Source: Geosiphon pyriformis
Lineage: Eukaryota > Glomeromycota > Glomeromycetes > Archaeosporales > Geosiphonaceae
DNA: 64,000 nucleotides
NCBI GenBank assembly: GCA_016748015.1
Contig: JAAOMT010000760.1
Coordinates: 634,216 to 698,215, forward strand
Reading direction: 5' to 3'
Position 1 is the first letter of the stretch. Each line of letters starts with the position of its first letter. This document shows positions 14,132 to 26,652 of this stretch, in pieces. Position numbers and translations under genes: made by a program. The notes under the pieces are model-generated. The model was not told the origin of the DNA and searched no databases. It saw nothing but the letters and a program-made list of their open reading frames with translations.

Positions 14132-15720
14132 AGATATTCTATCTCATAATTTTAAATTATTATTATTACAACATAATAATTTTTATGATTTTACACCCAA
14201 ACATTTTCAATTGATGATAATCCTTTGGCATTATTGTTATTTTTAAATAATTAGCAAACATAGCTATATGAGAAATTTAAGAGAATTTATCATATCCAAC
14301 AAGGATTTTATATCTAAATCTATTTATTACCATCAAAAGACTAACGCTAAATTATTATTTATAGTAATGATATTTTCATAATTCAAAATATCTGTACATT
14401 TTGTTTACTTTTTTGATAAATGAAAATCAGCATGACTTCAACAACAATGATAACAATAACAACAACAACAACAACAAAAAGTCTTTCTAATTTAATACAA
14501 CTAAACATTTTAACCATCAGATTTTAAATGATTTTTGAGCGAACAGATTCAAAAATCTTTTCAAAGTACAAATAAATTACATTGGGTCAGGAAAAAAAAT
14601 TATTTGGCAAAAGAATTGGTCAGGCAAAAATCATGCAATTAATTAGATCCCATCTCGAATATTCCAAATAAATAATGGGCAATCAAAAAAACCTTTCGAC
14701 TTTTCAATATATCATGTCATTCCTAAAAATTTGTCAATTATTTGGAGTTAATAATTTTTTTTTGTTGTGTTGTGGTAATAAAAAAAACAAATTTTAACGG
14801 AATTCATAATTGAACCATGTCTAATTGAGAAACTCTGATAGGCAAAAAAATAATAATAATTTATTTATTTAGACAAGGATAATTTTATATAAAAAAAAAG
14901 TAAATATCCCTAACCATAGATATACAAGAATATCAAAGTCTTTATACATTAGGAAAATCGAAGGCCATTGATTTGAAGATACTATTTATTACATTTGAAA
15001 GAGATTTTAGATAACGCAGTATTAAATTTATTTGGATTTCAAAATTGTAAAAAATGATTGTTCAAAAAATGGCCGACTTTTAGTTTTACCAAGATAAATA
15101 TTTGTCACCCCCGAAATTTAAATATACAGTCATATCAAGTTTCAAATAGGGGCTCCGAGAAATTTTTCATAGGATAAATGGGTTAGATTAAACGCCATAT
15201 AAATCAATTCAACAGCCTTTTTTTCAAAGAGTTCAAAGGAAATTGATTTCGGCAATTGTCACGTTTAAGTGTTGGAAAAAAAAAGATTGACGATGGGAAA
15301 AAAAGATTGACGATAGGAAAAAAAAAGATGGAAAAAGATTTTCAATTTCAAGTTATTTTCAGGAAAGTGTTTTCATCATCTGATGGACTATAGGAACTAC
15401 TTTTTGATCGATAAATATGACATGACATCAACATATGAATTTTTTGATTGAAATCTGGATAATAATACATTTTAAGAATTCAATTAAATTTAAATATATC
15501 AAAACTAAATTAGTTACAAGAGTTCTAAAATTTGAATTTATTAAAAAAATTTTTTTTAATTGATATCACCATTTTAGCTACGCTGCTAGTGTATCATATG
15601 ATTAATTTTCTCTCTTTTCCTACAGAAGACTCATATTCTGGTTGTCTCATCCTGAGAAACTAGCATATTGTAACATTCCTTTCGATATTTTGCTCGCGGC
15701 TGTTGACGATTGAAAGTATT
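14132..15720. other. 3' flank and intergenic
   Basis: Contains an AAC microsatellite (about 14446-14480), which repeats the codon-level AAC expansion of the gene just upstream, and a 20-bp tandem repeat at about 15272-15332 built on aaaaaaagattgacgatggg. No gene supported. Confidence 0.6.
15272..15332. repeat. 20-bp purine-rich tandem repeat
   Basis: About three imperfect copies of ggaaaaaaaagattgacgat in tandem. Non-coding. Confidence 0.7.
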
Positions 15721-18700
15721 CAAATAATGCTTGAAATTAACAAAAAAAAAAGACTTTTAAATTATTATGATAAAGAAACAGATGTATAAAACATTAAAGC
15801 AATCATAAAAACGGTTTTAATATTTGACCAATAACAAATAGTTTCAAATGTTAAACAATAATTACAAAATGGATATTGTAAAATTTTCCCAAAAATAAAT
15901 TGAACCTTTTTTCTTTAAAAATATATTTTATTAGCTGAAATTTTTATGATGGTCTATTAATATTTAAATAATTTTTGCTCTTTAAAAAACAATTTTTATA
16001 TTGAGTATTAAGAACTTGATATTTTTATGTTGAATGATAAATTTTAATTATAAAATTTTTTTATTTTGTTAAAAAAAGGAAATCAATACATATTTAATTA
16101 AATTATTATTTTAAAAACTTGAATTTTTTATTTGCTTTTGTTGATAAATTTTTTTAATTATAATATATAAAAATTTATTATTACTTTGTATTTAAAAAAT
16201 CATAAATTAATACCATTATATAGCATATTCTTATATTATTAACATTGTAATTAAAATTTATTTATTGAATAAATAATTATAAAGTTTTTTTTTGTTATTA
16301 TATTATTACTATATTTTTTTAAGTTAAATTATAATTAACAAATTTATTTTATTTCTCAATTTGGTTTATTTTTAATTATAAATATTTATTTTATCATTAA
16401 TATTACTCATTTAACTATATTTGATCTTGTAAAAACTAAATTTACAAAAATTTTCAAAGTTTTTTTTGTATCAATTTTTAGCCGAAAATAAATAAATTTA
16501 AGTTAATATATACATAAACCTAATATTATATTATTATTATTATTATTTATTTAACTAAAAAATTTTTTTAACATAATATCTAAAAAATTTAATTAATATA
16601 TTTTGTTTGAAAATAAAAGAAAAGTTTTTAATTTTTAATAAAAAATAATACAATTGCTATGTTAATTCGTACTCTTAAAATTTGATAACATATATATTTT
16701 ATTTTAACAGTTGTTTAATTAATAAATTTTAAAAACAAATCTTTTTCTTTTTAAGCTAATTTTAACAATACAATTTAAGAAATGTTTAATCTTAATTTAA
16801 AGAAAATTATTTTGAAAAACAAATATATTTCCATTGCTAAATAATTTTTTTTGGTTAAATATTTTTTTAAAGTTTTGAAAAGTTTTGTTTATATAGCTTA
16901 TAAAAGAAATGAATAACTAAGTTAATAATTAATTTAATTTTTAATAATCAATTCAATGATTAAATTAATAATCAGGTCAACAATTAATTCTAAGAATAAA
17001 ATAGTTAAGGATATAATATTAACAATTAAAATAAAAATAAAAATACTTATTATAAATTAGTAAAAAAATTATTAACTATGATTTATAATATTTTTTTAAC
17101 ATGTAAATAAATAAAACATAACATTTTATAAAAAAACAGTAATCAAGTTCACAATTAAATTAATATTAATTATTAACCAAATTAATAATTAGTTAAACAA
17201 CTAATTTAAAAAAAGAGTAAATGAATATTTAAATTTAATGAAAGTATATCAATGTATTTTTTTAAGTTAAAAATCTTTTATATTGAATTTTAATCATTTT
17301 ATTAATCCTTAGTTAATATATTAAAATTAGTTGTTAACTTGATTATTAATCATTCATAAATGCTTGCATTCTGTGGTTTTTAAGCGTTTTTTCTTACAAA
17401 TAAAAACATGGAAACAATAATTGTTTATGAAATTTGAAATTTTATTCTATAATTTGTATAGTTTTGATATTAATAATAATTTAATAGACTATAATCTGTG
17501 GAATATTCAATTGTCATTCGAAATTAAATATAAACATAATTGATTGCAAATATTTAATAATTATTTATTATATTTGTAATCATAACTTTAATTAATACCT
17601 ATTTTTTTATGTAATAAACTTTATATCTTCAAATTTATAAACTTTGAATTGAATTTAAATAAATTTGGTCTTTGATTATACTTTCAAATAAATTTAGTTT
17701 CAAATTTGATTAGATTTTAAATCTGATGAAAATTTTGGTTTGATTTTTTTTATTAAAAAAATTATTTTTGTTTTAAATAAATTTTTTATTACATAATTTA
17801 AATTGAAAATTGAAATTACAAATTTATATTTAGCATTTATTTTTTTATTTGTAATCTGATCTTGAATTAAAATTTAAATATCGTAATTTTTAATTGTTAC
17901 AAAACTTAAGTATTTTGTAACCAGTTTTGTAAAACAGTTATTTTTTATAAAATAAAAATAACAATTTGACATTAAAAATTCATAAATTTATTGTTGCTAT
18001 TAATGCTATTATTATCTTTTATAATAAAAATTATTATTTTTTTAATTGATATGATAATATTAATTCTAGATATTTCTGAACAAATAAAAATTTATTAATT
18101 GTAAATTAATAATTTATTTATTTTGTAATCTAATAAAAAAATTATTAATAATCTAATTGAAATGAATAATTAAAAAATGTAAATAATTAAAAAAGTGTTC
18201 AATTAAAAAGATGCTTAAATAAAACATATTAAATGAAAGGTAATAACTATTAATAAAAAAGTAAGTAATTGAAAAATATAAGAAAATAGAAATATTTTAA
18301 TAAATTAATTATATTATTCTTCTTTAAGTATCGATAAATTTTTTGGTTTGTTTGGTATTTTTTTGTAAAATAATAAAATTTTAACAAGTTTCATAAAATC
18401 CAATTTTTTGAAAGTCAAGTAATATGATCATTGTAACAAAAAGTCAAGATTCTTTATTACTTTTAAAATTAAAAAATTTAAATTAATTTATTTTTTGTAT
18501 CTAAATTGAGCATTTTTTAATTAATAAAAAAATTTGAAATCAGATCAACATTAATTTTTCTAAAATAATGTTTTTTTAGTAAAAAAATGTATTAAGTTGT
18601 ATAAGAATTTTCCTATGTGTAAAAAATATATTCGAATGTCTTAGTAATATATAATTATACATTTTAAAAAATTTAAATAAATCTTTTAGGTTAATTATTA

Positions 18701-19300
18701 ATTTAAAAATAATAATAATAATATATATTTATTGTGGTTGCCAAATTAAAGCCTTAATTTAAGTAAATTGTGAATTACAATTAAAAAAAATATTATTTAA
18801 AAGTTTATTATCTGTTGTAAAAATAATTTTGTAATTTATATAATAGTGATTGTATTTTTCAGTATTGTCTTTAGAAATCAATTAAAAATGATTAATATAA
18901 AATTAAATTTGTAAAAAAATTTATAAAATTAAATTTTTATTAATAAGCAAGTATTAGACAAAGTTTTAATTAAAAATATATAAAAATAAAACTTTAGAGC
19001 TTATATTAATCAAATTAACAAAGTTGTATAAGTAATTATTTGTAAATTGTAATATAATCTAAAAATATTATTATAATTTATTATGTATGTAAACAGATAA
19101 AATAAAAAGAATTAACTAGATAATAATAATTTAATTAAAAGAATAAATAACCAAATAAAAAATTAACTAAAATATATATAATGTAAATAATAATAAAAAA
19201 AAGAAAATTAAAGTAAAAATAGGACGATAAAGAAAATAATAATGTAATTAAAGTGATAATATCACCGGAAAATTAAACAAATTTCGAACATTGTTTTTCT
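15721..19300. other. Extreme A/T block
   Basis: Near-pure A/T with no usable reading frame. It contains a copy of the dispersed repeat at 16865-17060 and fragments of it around 17100-17220 and, inverted, near 17320-17360. It runs directly into the transposase relic at 19480, which suggests the whole stretch is old mobile DNA. Confidence 0.7.
16865..17060 (+). repeat. Dispersed repeat, decayed copy 2
   Basis: Begins gttttgtttatatagcttataaaag and continues with aataattaattyaattnataatcaattcaa-type units ending in caggtcaacaattaattct. It is collinear by eye with 9225-9420 and 21755-21905. Confidence 0.45.
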
Positions 19301-19479
19301 TATTTGTATTTAATGATTGTTTTTAAATAAAGTTGATTCTTATATACATTATTTTTTGTTTGCCTATGGTTCAGGACACTTGGAAGTCATCAAAGAAATA
19401 TTAATTTCTAAATGTATCTAGTCTTCCAAAATTTATATTGGAGATAAAACGATAAAATCTAAATATCAATCAAGAACAT

Positions 19480-21140
19480 CTGATGGAAAATTCAGTTTGA
19501 AAAAACCTCACAATGTTCTGGATAAAAAAATATTGAGGGATAATGAAGAGAAAGATTGGGAGGATAATAAAAAGAAGATAACGAAAAAAAGATGGCAAGA
19601 AAGGAAATAATGAAAAAGAATATTGGAAAAATAGAAAAGGAAATTATTGGGAGAATGATAAAAAGGAACATTGGGGAGGAATATTGGAAAAGTGATGAGA
19701 AAAAAGATTGGGGTGATGAAAGTGATAATGGTTGGAATAATGAAAATTGATTTAGAAGAAAAGACTAAAATTCAAGCGAAATTAATGACAACCAATTTGG
19801 ATTTGGCATAAAATAAAAATTCAACATTTGAAAAAGAAAAACATGGTCCTTATTCAAGAGGCACAACCAAAAAATCAACATATTATGAAAAATATGGTCT
19901 AAACGGATCTTGGACAAAAGCAGCCAGTAATTCTGCCAAAATTACACAATACTTTGTTGCAAGCAATATTGAATTTTCTTTACATTAAATCAATACTTTC
20001 TCTAATGAATCAAATTCTGAAACTTGGCAAAATGCCAACAAAAAATCTAGCAATTATACAAGGAATTAGAATCAACACAAAAAAATCAGTAAATGATTAC
20101 AATATATTCAACAATTAAGCAAATATGGTCATGGCAAAATGAATGCTAATTTAAAAGTGGTAACAATAGTGTTTTTTAATGATAGAGTTTGTCATACACA
20201 ACAAATTAAATATTTGGTAAATTATTGGATAGCTAATAATACATTGCCAATATCACATTAAGGAAAAAACAAAAAACAATTAGATTAATTGATGATAAGA
20301 GCACGAAATTTCACTGTTACTCCAACAAAATTTATTAATAAATTTAGAAATTGTAAAAAAAAATCTATACAATCAGATCTGCTTTACATTGGCTCAATAT
20401 ATTAGGTTATTAATTTCAACAATACTATCAAGAAATTTTTTATGATGGTCATGAATAACCAAATTTTATCAAGAATTTTTAAATCAAATGAAAAAATATG
20501 AAAAATTAATGTGAAAATATGAAGAGAAAAACATAATTAGAGTTTTATCTATTCTTCAAGATAAACAAAAGAAACAAATATTAGTAATACATAATAATTG
20601 TATATTTTATTTTAATAATAACAAAAGAGGAATTTGGACCAAAAATAGAAAATTGTTATTATGCAAAAAAGGAAATAAAGGATTAATTATGATTAGTGAA
20701 TTTTTTATAAAGATGAATGAAAGACTACAACTTTAAATTGCTAATATTCAAAATCATCCAATAATTTCCAAAAAAACATGCTGTTAGTTAAAGTCAGAAA
20801 ATAATAATAAAAACTTGATGAAAACCAACTAAAAATACATAATACATATTTTAGATATGCCAAAAAAAATTTTGATTATTCATGAAAAAGATTGCAACAA
20901 ATTGTATCTTAAGTCTTCAATTTGTGTTTTTAATTACAATTAGAAGATTTGCTAAAAAAATTTGGTGTTATATGAATTTTTGTAGAAATTTTTTTCAGAA
21001 TATGCAGTTAAAAAATAAAAGTCTCATAGAATAATTCCAAATAGTATTTTAGAAGAATTAAATCAAGTTTATATTGAATAAATTTGTAATTTTATTTTAA
21101 TTAATAAAATTGTGTTTCAAATTTCAGACTAATCATCAGC
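19480..21140 (+). pseudogene. Decayed DDE transposase (Tc1/mariner-like superfamily)
   Basis: No intact frame remains, but coding fragments appear in order on the plus strand. First comes a Trp/Asp/Lys/Asn-rich repetitive segment (about 19540-19750). A GPYSRGTTKKSTYYEKYG block (about 19847-19905) with a following ITQYF element comes next, then a RSALHWLNILGY..IFYDGHE segment (about 20375-20450). A segment reading LVIHNNCIFYFNNNKRGIW (about 20580-20645) follows, and last TIRRFAKKIWCYMN (about 20930-20975). Fungal DDE endonucleases of this kind have HDE at the IHNN position (first catalytic Asp), so the active site is lost as well as the frame. Stops and frameshifts occur throughout. The relic lies inside an extreme A/T block, consistent with strong C-to-T/G-to-A decay. 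Terminal inverted repeats were not found by eye. Confidence 0.75.
19540..19750 (+). repeat. Purine-rich degenerate repeat coding D/N-x-K-x-x-W units
   Basis: The plus strand is almost all A and G apart from TTGG/ATTGG punctuations every 15-30 bases. Translated fragments (EKDWEDN, YWENDKKEHWGG, DEKKDWGDES) show a charged unit with a spaced Trp. It appears to be the N-terminal low-complexity part of the transposase relic. Confidence 0.6.
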
Positions 21141-22151
21141 ACTTGATGACTTCAATAATTAACTTGTTGTAATCAGCCAAAAATCGATTTTTTTTAAATT
21201 TAAATTTGTAAAAAACTTAATTTATAAAAATTAATTTTTTATCAATTATTTCAATTTAAAGCTGAAACTTTTAAAAAATAAATTAAATATTATCATTAAA
21301 TTCATGATATTTTAATGTAGTTTTTATTGATTTCTTGAAGAATTTCTTATTGCAACAAATTGCGTAAGAAATTAGCACTTAAGTTATAATTAAATCTTTT
21401 ATTCTAAGACAAATTACAAATCAATTGTTTTATTCAAAATTTGAGTTTCTTTAGTATTTTTTAATCAATGTTTTAAAATTAAAAAAAATACTAAAAATAA
21501 TTTTAAAAGAAGCAAATTAAGCAAGTATTGTTTTTTAACAGAATACAAGTAATTTAATATAATTTTTGTTCTAAGATATTTTTTTGGCTAAATTTTTTAT
21601 GAAATTGATAAATTTTATAAAAGTAGTTGGATTTATTGCATTTTTTTGGTCATAATAAATTTCTAATAATGTAAATGAGAAAATTGAAGTTTTTGTATTA
21701 AAGAAATTGATCTTGTAGCTAATTAACTGATTCAAGTGGAAATGCTTTTCTATAACTATGGAAAATCTTATTTATATATCTTCTAAAAGGGACAATTGAT
21801 TAGGTTGATAATCAAATCAATATTTCAGTCAATAATTAGGTCAATGATCACTAATCCTAAAAACTAAAAGATTGAACCTTAAGTAAATATCTTAAAATAC
21901 TTATTTACATCTTTTTTTATGGCCGTTTAAATAAATGTTAGTTGAAATAAATAATATTTTCCAGATATTTAGGCATTTTAAATTTAATAAAGATAGAAGA
22001 TTTTTTAATATATTTGAATAACATATTAAAAATTTGTGAAAATTAGTTCTTTGCCCAGGATGATTTGGAATCAGGACTTTTTTTTTAATCTCACAAAAAT
22101 AATCTCAATAAAATCTTAAACTTTAGCTTTACAAAATCCTGTCTTTTTTAG
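21141..22151. other. A/T-rich flank with repeat copy
   Basis: Continuation of the A/T block downstream of the transposase relic. Its less degraded part (21720-21905) holds the best-preserved copy of the dispersed repeat. No gene until the minus-strand gene ending at 22152. Confidence 0.6.
21755..21905 (+). repeat. Dispersed repeat, best-preserved copy
   Basis: Reads ttatttatatatcttctaaaa, then gattaggttgataatcaaat, then agtcaataattaggtcaatg, and ends with a unique-looking ttgaaccttaagtaaatatc segment. It keeps G and C at sites where copies 1 and 2 have T or A, consistent with one-way decay of those copies. Confidence 0.45.
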
Positions 22152-22924
22152 TTACTTTTTACCGCCTGGCAGAAGGGTATACCCTTTGCTCTCAAACAGT
22201 TTATATACCTATAAAAACAACCGGTTTTTAAACATTTTTTGAAAAATATCATCCTGAAAATTTTCTTAAATCTTTTACCTTTATGAGAAGTATCCCATTC
22301 AATACAAGCTGAGCAAACGCCGATGAGACACAAATAAGGCTCAAGATACCAGCCCCAACCTTCTTGCGTCGAAAACATTCGGTGGCAGCTATAATGCCAC
22401 CACCACCACCGGCAAACCATCCAATCCCAAGTAATAGATCGAAGATAAGGAAGATGACTTGTGCGACGAGGAAAACTCGTAGTAATAATGAGCTTTGTGT
22501 TCTTGAAGTAGAAATACGAGGAAAGCTCATGAATATACGGGCTTATTCTCGATATCCAAAACTCTAATTGGCCAAGTAAATGTACTGAATTTTATTACCT
22601 TAAGCCACGATACAAATTCCAATGTCGACCAGCAAAATCAACGACAGGTAATATGAGAAGATACAGTGCAGCAAGAATAATTGAAGAGATCATTGAATTC
22701 CAAATTCTGGTAGTTGCTAACGCAATCACAGCCACCAAGTTTATCATTAACGTAACACAGTACACTAAAGAAACCATAGGTTCAGAGCAGTTATTAAAAA
22801 GAGTAGTTATATTCTTGGCCAAAAAATCGTAAATTGAGAAGTATTTGCAAACTTTTCCAAAGATTAAAGGATCTTTTTGCCAGCGATTTCTCATACGCTT
22901 CGTCGATGTCAACGTTGATATCAT
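22152..22924 (-). CDS. Four-helix integral membrane protein, 209 aa
   Basis: Three exons, 22924-22599, 22525-22279 and 22208-22152, keep one frame (326+247+57 nt). Introns are 73 nt (GTAATA...GAG) and 70 nt (GTAAAA...TATAG). Four hydrophobic segments are visible: LVYCVTLMINLVAVIALATT and SIILAALYLLILPVVDF in exon 1, LLLRVFLVAQVIFLIFDLLL followed by a GGGGG turn, and SLICVSSAFAQLVLNGILLI in exon 2. Exon 3 adds a short basic tail (VYKLFESKGYTLLPGGKK). The topology resembles small fungal tetraspan/MARVEL-like proteins, but no tetraspanin CCG motif is present. The first intron has a non-pyrimidine 3' end, so that junction is the least certain. The gene is divergent from the small membrane peptide at 23208. 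Confidence 0.7.
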
Positions 22925-23207
22925 GGTAAATTATCGGGAAAATTGGTGGCCTGATTATGTACAATTAATTCATTTCTTGCTTTTTTTAAAGATTGAGGAG
23001 GATTAAACTTTAATTTACCAGTTTCGCTTTCCAACATCATTCATTTTTCAAGTGAAGGTCAGTGAAATATTTAGAAATGAAAATAAGTTTATCGTTTGAG
23101 AGACAAGTCCAAATTCTGAAGAAATAGTTATGTAAAGTCTTTGAAAAAATTTTGCATGAAAAAGGTATAAAAGGATCGGAATTGGTCATTTTTATCAATT
23201 TCTTCGT
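22925..23207. promoter_or_regulatory. Bidirectional intergenic promoter region
   Basis: 283 bp between two divergent membrane-protein genes. The plus-strand side carries a clear TATAAAAGG at 23166-23174. The minus-strand side has no equally clear TATA. Confidence 0.45.
23166..23174 (+). promoter_or_regulatory. TATA box
   Basis: TATAAAAGG, 34-42 bp upstream of the ATG at 23208, the best TATA match in the window. It implies a very short 5' leader for the small peptide gene. Confidence 0.6.
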
Positions 23208-23360
23208 ATGCCAAAAAAAATAGCCTGTACGAATAATAAGTTAATTAGAAGTTTAAGAATTTTATTGTGGGCCGTGAACCTGATAATCGCGAATGTTTAT
23301 TTGGGGCTTGGCTCGATTATCATAATGAATGGTGGCTTGGTACGGAACAGGAAAGAATAG
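23208..23360 (+). CDS. Small single-helix membrane peptide, 50 aa
   Basis: The frame runs from ATG at 23208 to TAG at 23358-23360, shorter than usual gene-calling cut-offs. It has a basic N-terminus (MPKKIACTNNKLIRSLR), one long hydrophobic segment (LLWAVNLIIANVYLGLGSII) and a basic end (VRNRKE). A strong TATA box lies about 40 bp upstream and an AATAAA polyadenylation-type signal at about 23443, so a complete short transcription unit is plausible. The hydrophobic-helix style matches the neighbouring divergent membrane protein, and it may be a relative of that protein's first helix. An alternative is that it is exon 1 of a longer gene (a weak GTACGG donor is present), but I found no fitting exon. 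Confidence 0.5.
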   Translation: MPKKIACTNNKLIRSLRILLWAVNLIIANVYLGLGSIIIMNGGLVRNRKE

Positions 23361-24289
23361 AGAATTATTTTAATAAAAAGCTGGGCGCTTTCGAGATATA
23401 TAACCATTTCTATTTTCTATTTTGAGAATTGGTCCAGTAAACAATAAAATCCTTTGTTAAAGCTGATAGATAAAGTTTATATTTTTCAAATTACAAATTT
23501 GCAAAAATCTGGGTTTAAATGTTTGTTTTTCTATAATTATTTTATAAGTAATATATTTGACAAAAGTAGAAAATGACATCAAATTGAAAATTTCCCTATT
23601 CAATGAGCAATTTCAAATGGTTCAAAACTTGAATAGCGTAAAAAATATAAAGCACGATTTTTACAAGATTTTTTTATTTCAATAATGGATTATAATATTC
23701 ACAAAAAGTTATAGTTTCTATTGATATCTTGTTTTAAGCTGTAAAATATTTAAATATTGAATAAGGTATTTAAACTATTAATTATGTAAAGTATTTAGTA
23801 ATAATTACTTTTCTAGAATTTTTTAAAATTATGTTACAAAGTCAAAATTTTGTGCTATATCGTTTTAAAAAACTTCAAGAATCATACTGTTTATACAAAG
23901 AATATGTTAAAAACAAATAAATCGAGCAATTTGAGATTTATTCTAAAATTTGCCATTGCGTTTTGATAAAAAATGTCCAAACTCTAAAAAAATTGGGAAC
24001 AAATTACGCTTCCTTTTTTTATAAATTAATTGAAATAGAATTGTTATATAAACTATTCAAAATAAGATATATTTCAATTTATAAAAGTATTATATTATAA
24101 GAAATAAGCAAAATATTAAAAATAGCAAATTTTCAGGATAAATGTTTAACTATGATGTGTAAGAAGATTGAAACAAAGGAATCAATACAAACTATGTACC
24201 TCAGCCAGCAAATCTTTTAGTCTAAAAAAGTCTTCTTCTTTACAGTTGACTAAAATCTTGAGAAAGGCTTTTACACTGCCTTTTTATAT

Positions 24290-24365
24290 ATTTAATTAAA
24301 AAGCCGACCGTTAGGCTGATAGCTAGATTAAGAAGCAAGTTAATAATCAATTTAACAACTTTTTT
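24290..24365 (+). repeat. Dispersed repeat, short copy
   Basis: A segment with tatatatttaattaaaaagc followed by gttaataatcaatttaacaa units, matching the core of the repeat seen at 9225, 16865 and 21755. The upstream part is not recognisable. Confidence 0.35.
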
Positions 24366-25205
24366 AAAATAATTATAATAAACTAAAATAGAATAAATTA
24401 TCGTTATTTTTTTAAATAATATTAAAATATGGTTTGAAAAAAAAGACTCAAGATATTGACATATTGTAAAAATAGTTAATGAAATAACTTTTGCATTTTC
24501 TCTAAAATTTCAAAGTTTTCTTTATCTTTAGTTATTTTTACTAAAATTAGTTATTCAACTTTTTTTACTTAATCTTAAGTCAATATTACTTTCTTTATGT
24601 TTTAGTTAATTATTTCATTGTTGCTAAAATTAAAAAACAAATCATACTATTATAATATATTTTAATACTTTGTAATATGCCATATTATAAAAAATTATTA
24701 TCAATCAAAAAACTATATTTTAAAAAAAAAAAATTTTCAAAAGAAAATTAACAATATAATTTATAATGTACTGTAAAAAATAGATTAAAATAAAAAAGAT
24801 CAAAACTGTATTAATTTTATATTTAAAAATTTATTAACAGTTTTATTATTATTAAAATAACTTTCAAATTGTTAATAAATAATTTAAATATAAATTGAGA
24901 TATATAATAACAAATAAAAATCAAATTCAATTTTTTATAAAATTCTTAATATTGTCAATAATTTTAAAAGTTCTAATATTTTATTCAATTAACAGTAATT
25001 ATAAACCAAAGGTTATTTTAAAAATAAATATATGTTTAAGATTTTTTATTATAATTCTTAAATAATATATACGATATGATTATTTATATTATATATATTC
25101 AATGTCAAAAAAAAATATCATTGTTTAAATTTATCATATAACAGTGAAAATACTGCAGAGATTTTTGGATTTCATTCAAATTACACCAAATAAAAGGGAA
25201 AAAGC

Positions 25206-25361
25206 ATATTTATCGACAAAAAAAGCATAAATGATATTCAGGTTTTTGTGCGGAATATAGAAATATCAACATTTTTTGATCCAGATTCAAATTTAAATTC
25301 AACTGGGAATTATCCAAAATTATCATTAGCTGTTCTACATAATGAGTTAAACCATATTTAA
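25206..25361 (+). pseudogene. Short coding relic of unknown family
   Basis: 52 codons open to a TAA, reading in part VFVRNIEISTFFDPDSNL and YPKLSLAVLHNELNH. The residue mix is unlike the compositional frames around it and looks like real protein. There is no start codon in context and upstream sequence in frame is interrupted, so it is either a fragment of a decayed mobile element or the terminal exon of a lost gene. I do not recognise the family. Confidence 0.35.
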
Positions 25362-26598
25362 TTTTAAATATCATGACTATTTTATTTTCCCAACTATTCG
25401 TTTTTTTGCGCAGGAAAAAATAACCCTTAAAAACTTAAATAATCAATCTAACTTTAATTTAGAAACAAATACTTTTGAAAAAAGCCCTAAAATGTTATTG
25501 ATTTAACCGCATTCATTCTTTTTGACCTCGGGGTATCGCCGATCTTAAGCCCAGAACATATATTAGCAAAATCTTAGATTATATCATGAGGTCTTCATAT
25601 ATAAATTTATATATATGCTGATAATAGTTGAATATTTTGAAAAATTTGAAATTCAGTTTAAAATTATTCTCAGTTAAAAAGAACCCAAAATTTTCTAGAC
25701 GCCCCATTCCGAATTGAAATATTAAAAATACGAATGAGATAAATACAATGTAGGGTTCTAAAAAAAAAGTTAAACTTATGTAAATAATGGAAAATAACGT
25801 ATTTTTGAGGCAAAAATTATCAAATTTCACAATTGTTGGAAAACTAAAATCACAAAAATTCATAATGTCGTGGGTAAAAAAGTCCAACGTTCAAAAGCAC
25901 TTGAAAGAAAATTACAATCTAACCTTTTTAGTTTCCATAATTTAGCTCATTATTTTTTTGACTCGCTTAAGTAAAAGAATGGGAATTGTATACGTTTTTC
26001 ACCGAGAAATAAACAGATCAGATTATATTTCTGGCTCTTTTATAATTTTAAGAATCTATATAGAGTTTGATAAATCAAAAAAAAAAAAACTTTGAATCTT
26101 GATTGAATCCTTATCAAGAGGAGATTTTTTGTTTTTGTGGAACGAAAAATGAACTACTAAATTTTTAGCTCAAGTTCAAATCATGAGAACCAAAAACATA
26201 TTATTTTATTGAAAAATTTTAACTTGAAGCTCTTTTTTTCAAGCGCGATTTCCTCTTTTTTTTTTAAAAAAATTTTCATAGGTTTTTTTTTTAAATATCA
26301 CACAAATTTCAAATTCTTCGATCTTGATTTTTTCCACTCCAATGGAACTCTACCGAATTTGCCAATTATAATGAACAATAATATCGATATGTGATTATGT
26401 TTTTGTTGATGTATTCAAATTGTTTATGATACATTTGGCATGGTTCCATTTAAACATGATTATCATTTTCGAAAATGAGTAGTCTCAAAAATCTCATGAT
26501 TTACATTAGCTTATTCTCAATTTGGAATAGTCGTTTTTGTGTCCCTATCAAAAAATTAAGAACTGATTGATCATAGATTTCACAAAAAAATTTTTTTG

Positions 26599-26650
<52 letters not shown>
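26599..26650. repeat. Poly(A) tract, 52 bases
   Basis: An uninterrupted run of 52 A on the plus strand, by far the longest homopolymer in the window. It could be the tail of an old retroposed sequence or a slippage or assembly artefact. Confidence 0.9.
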
Positions 26651-26652
<2 letters not shown>

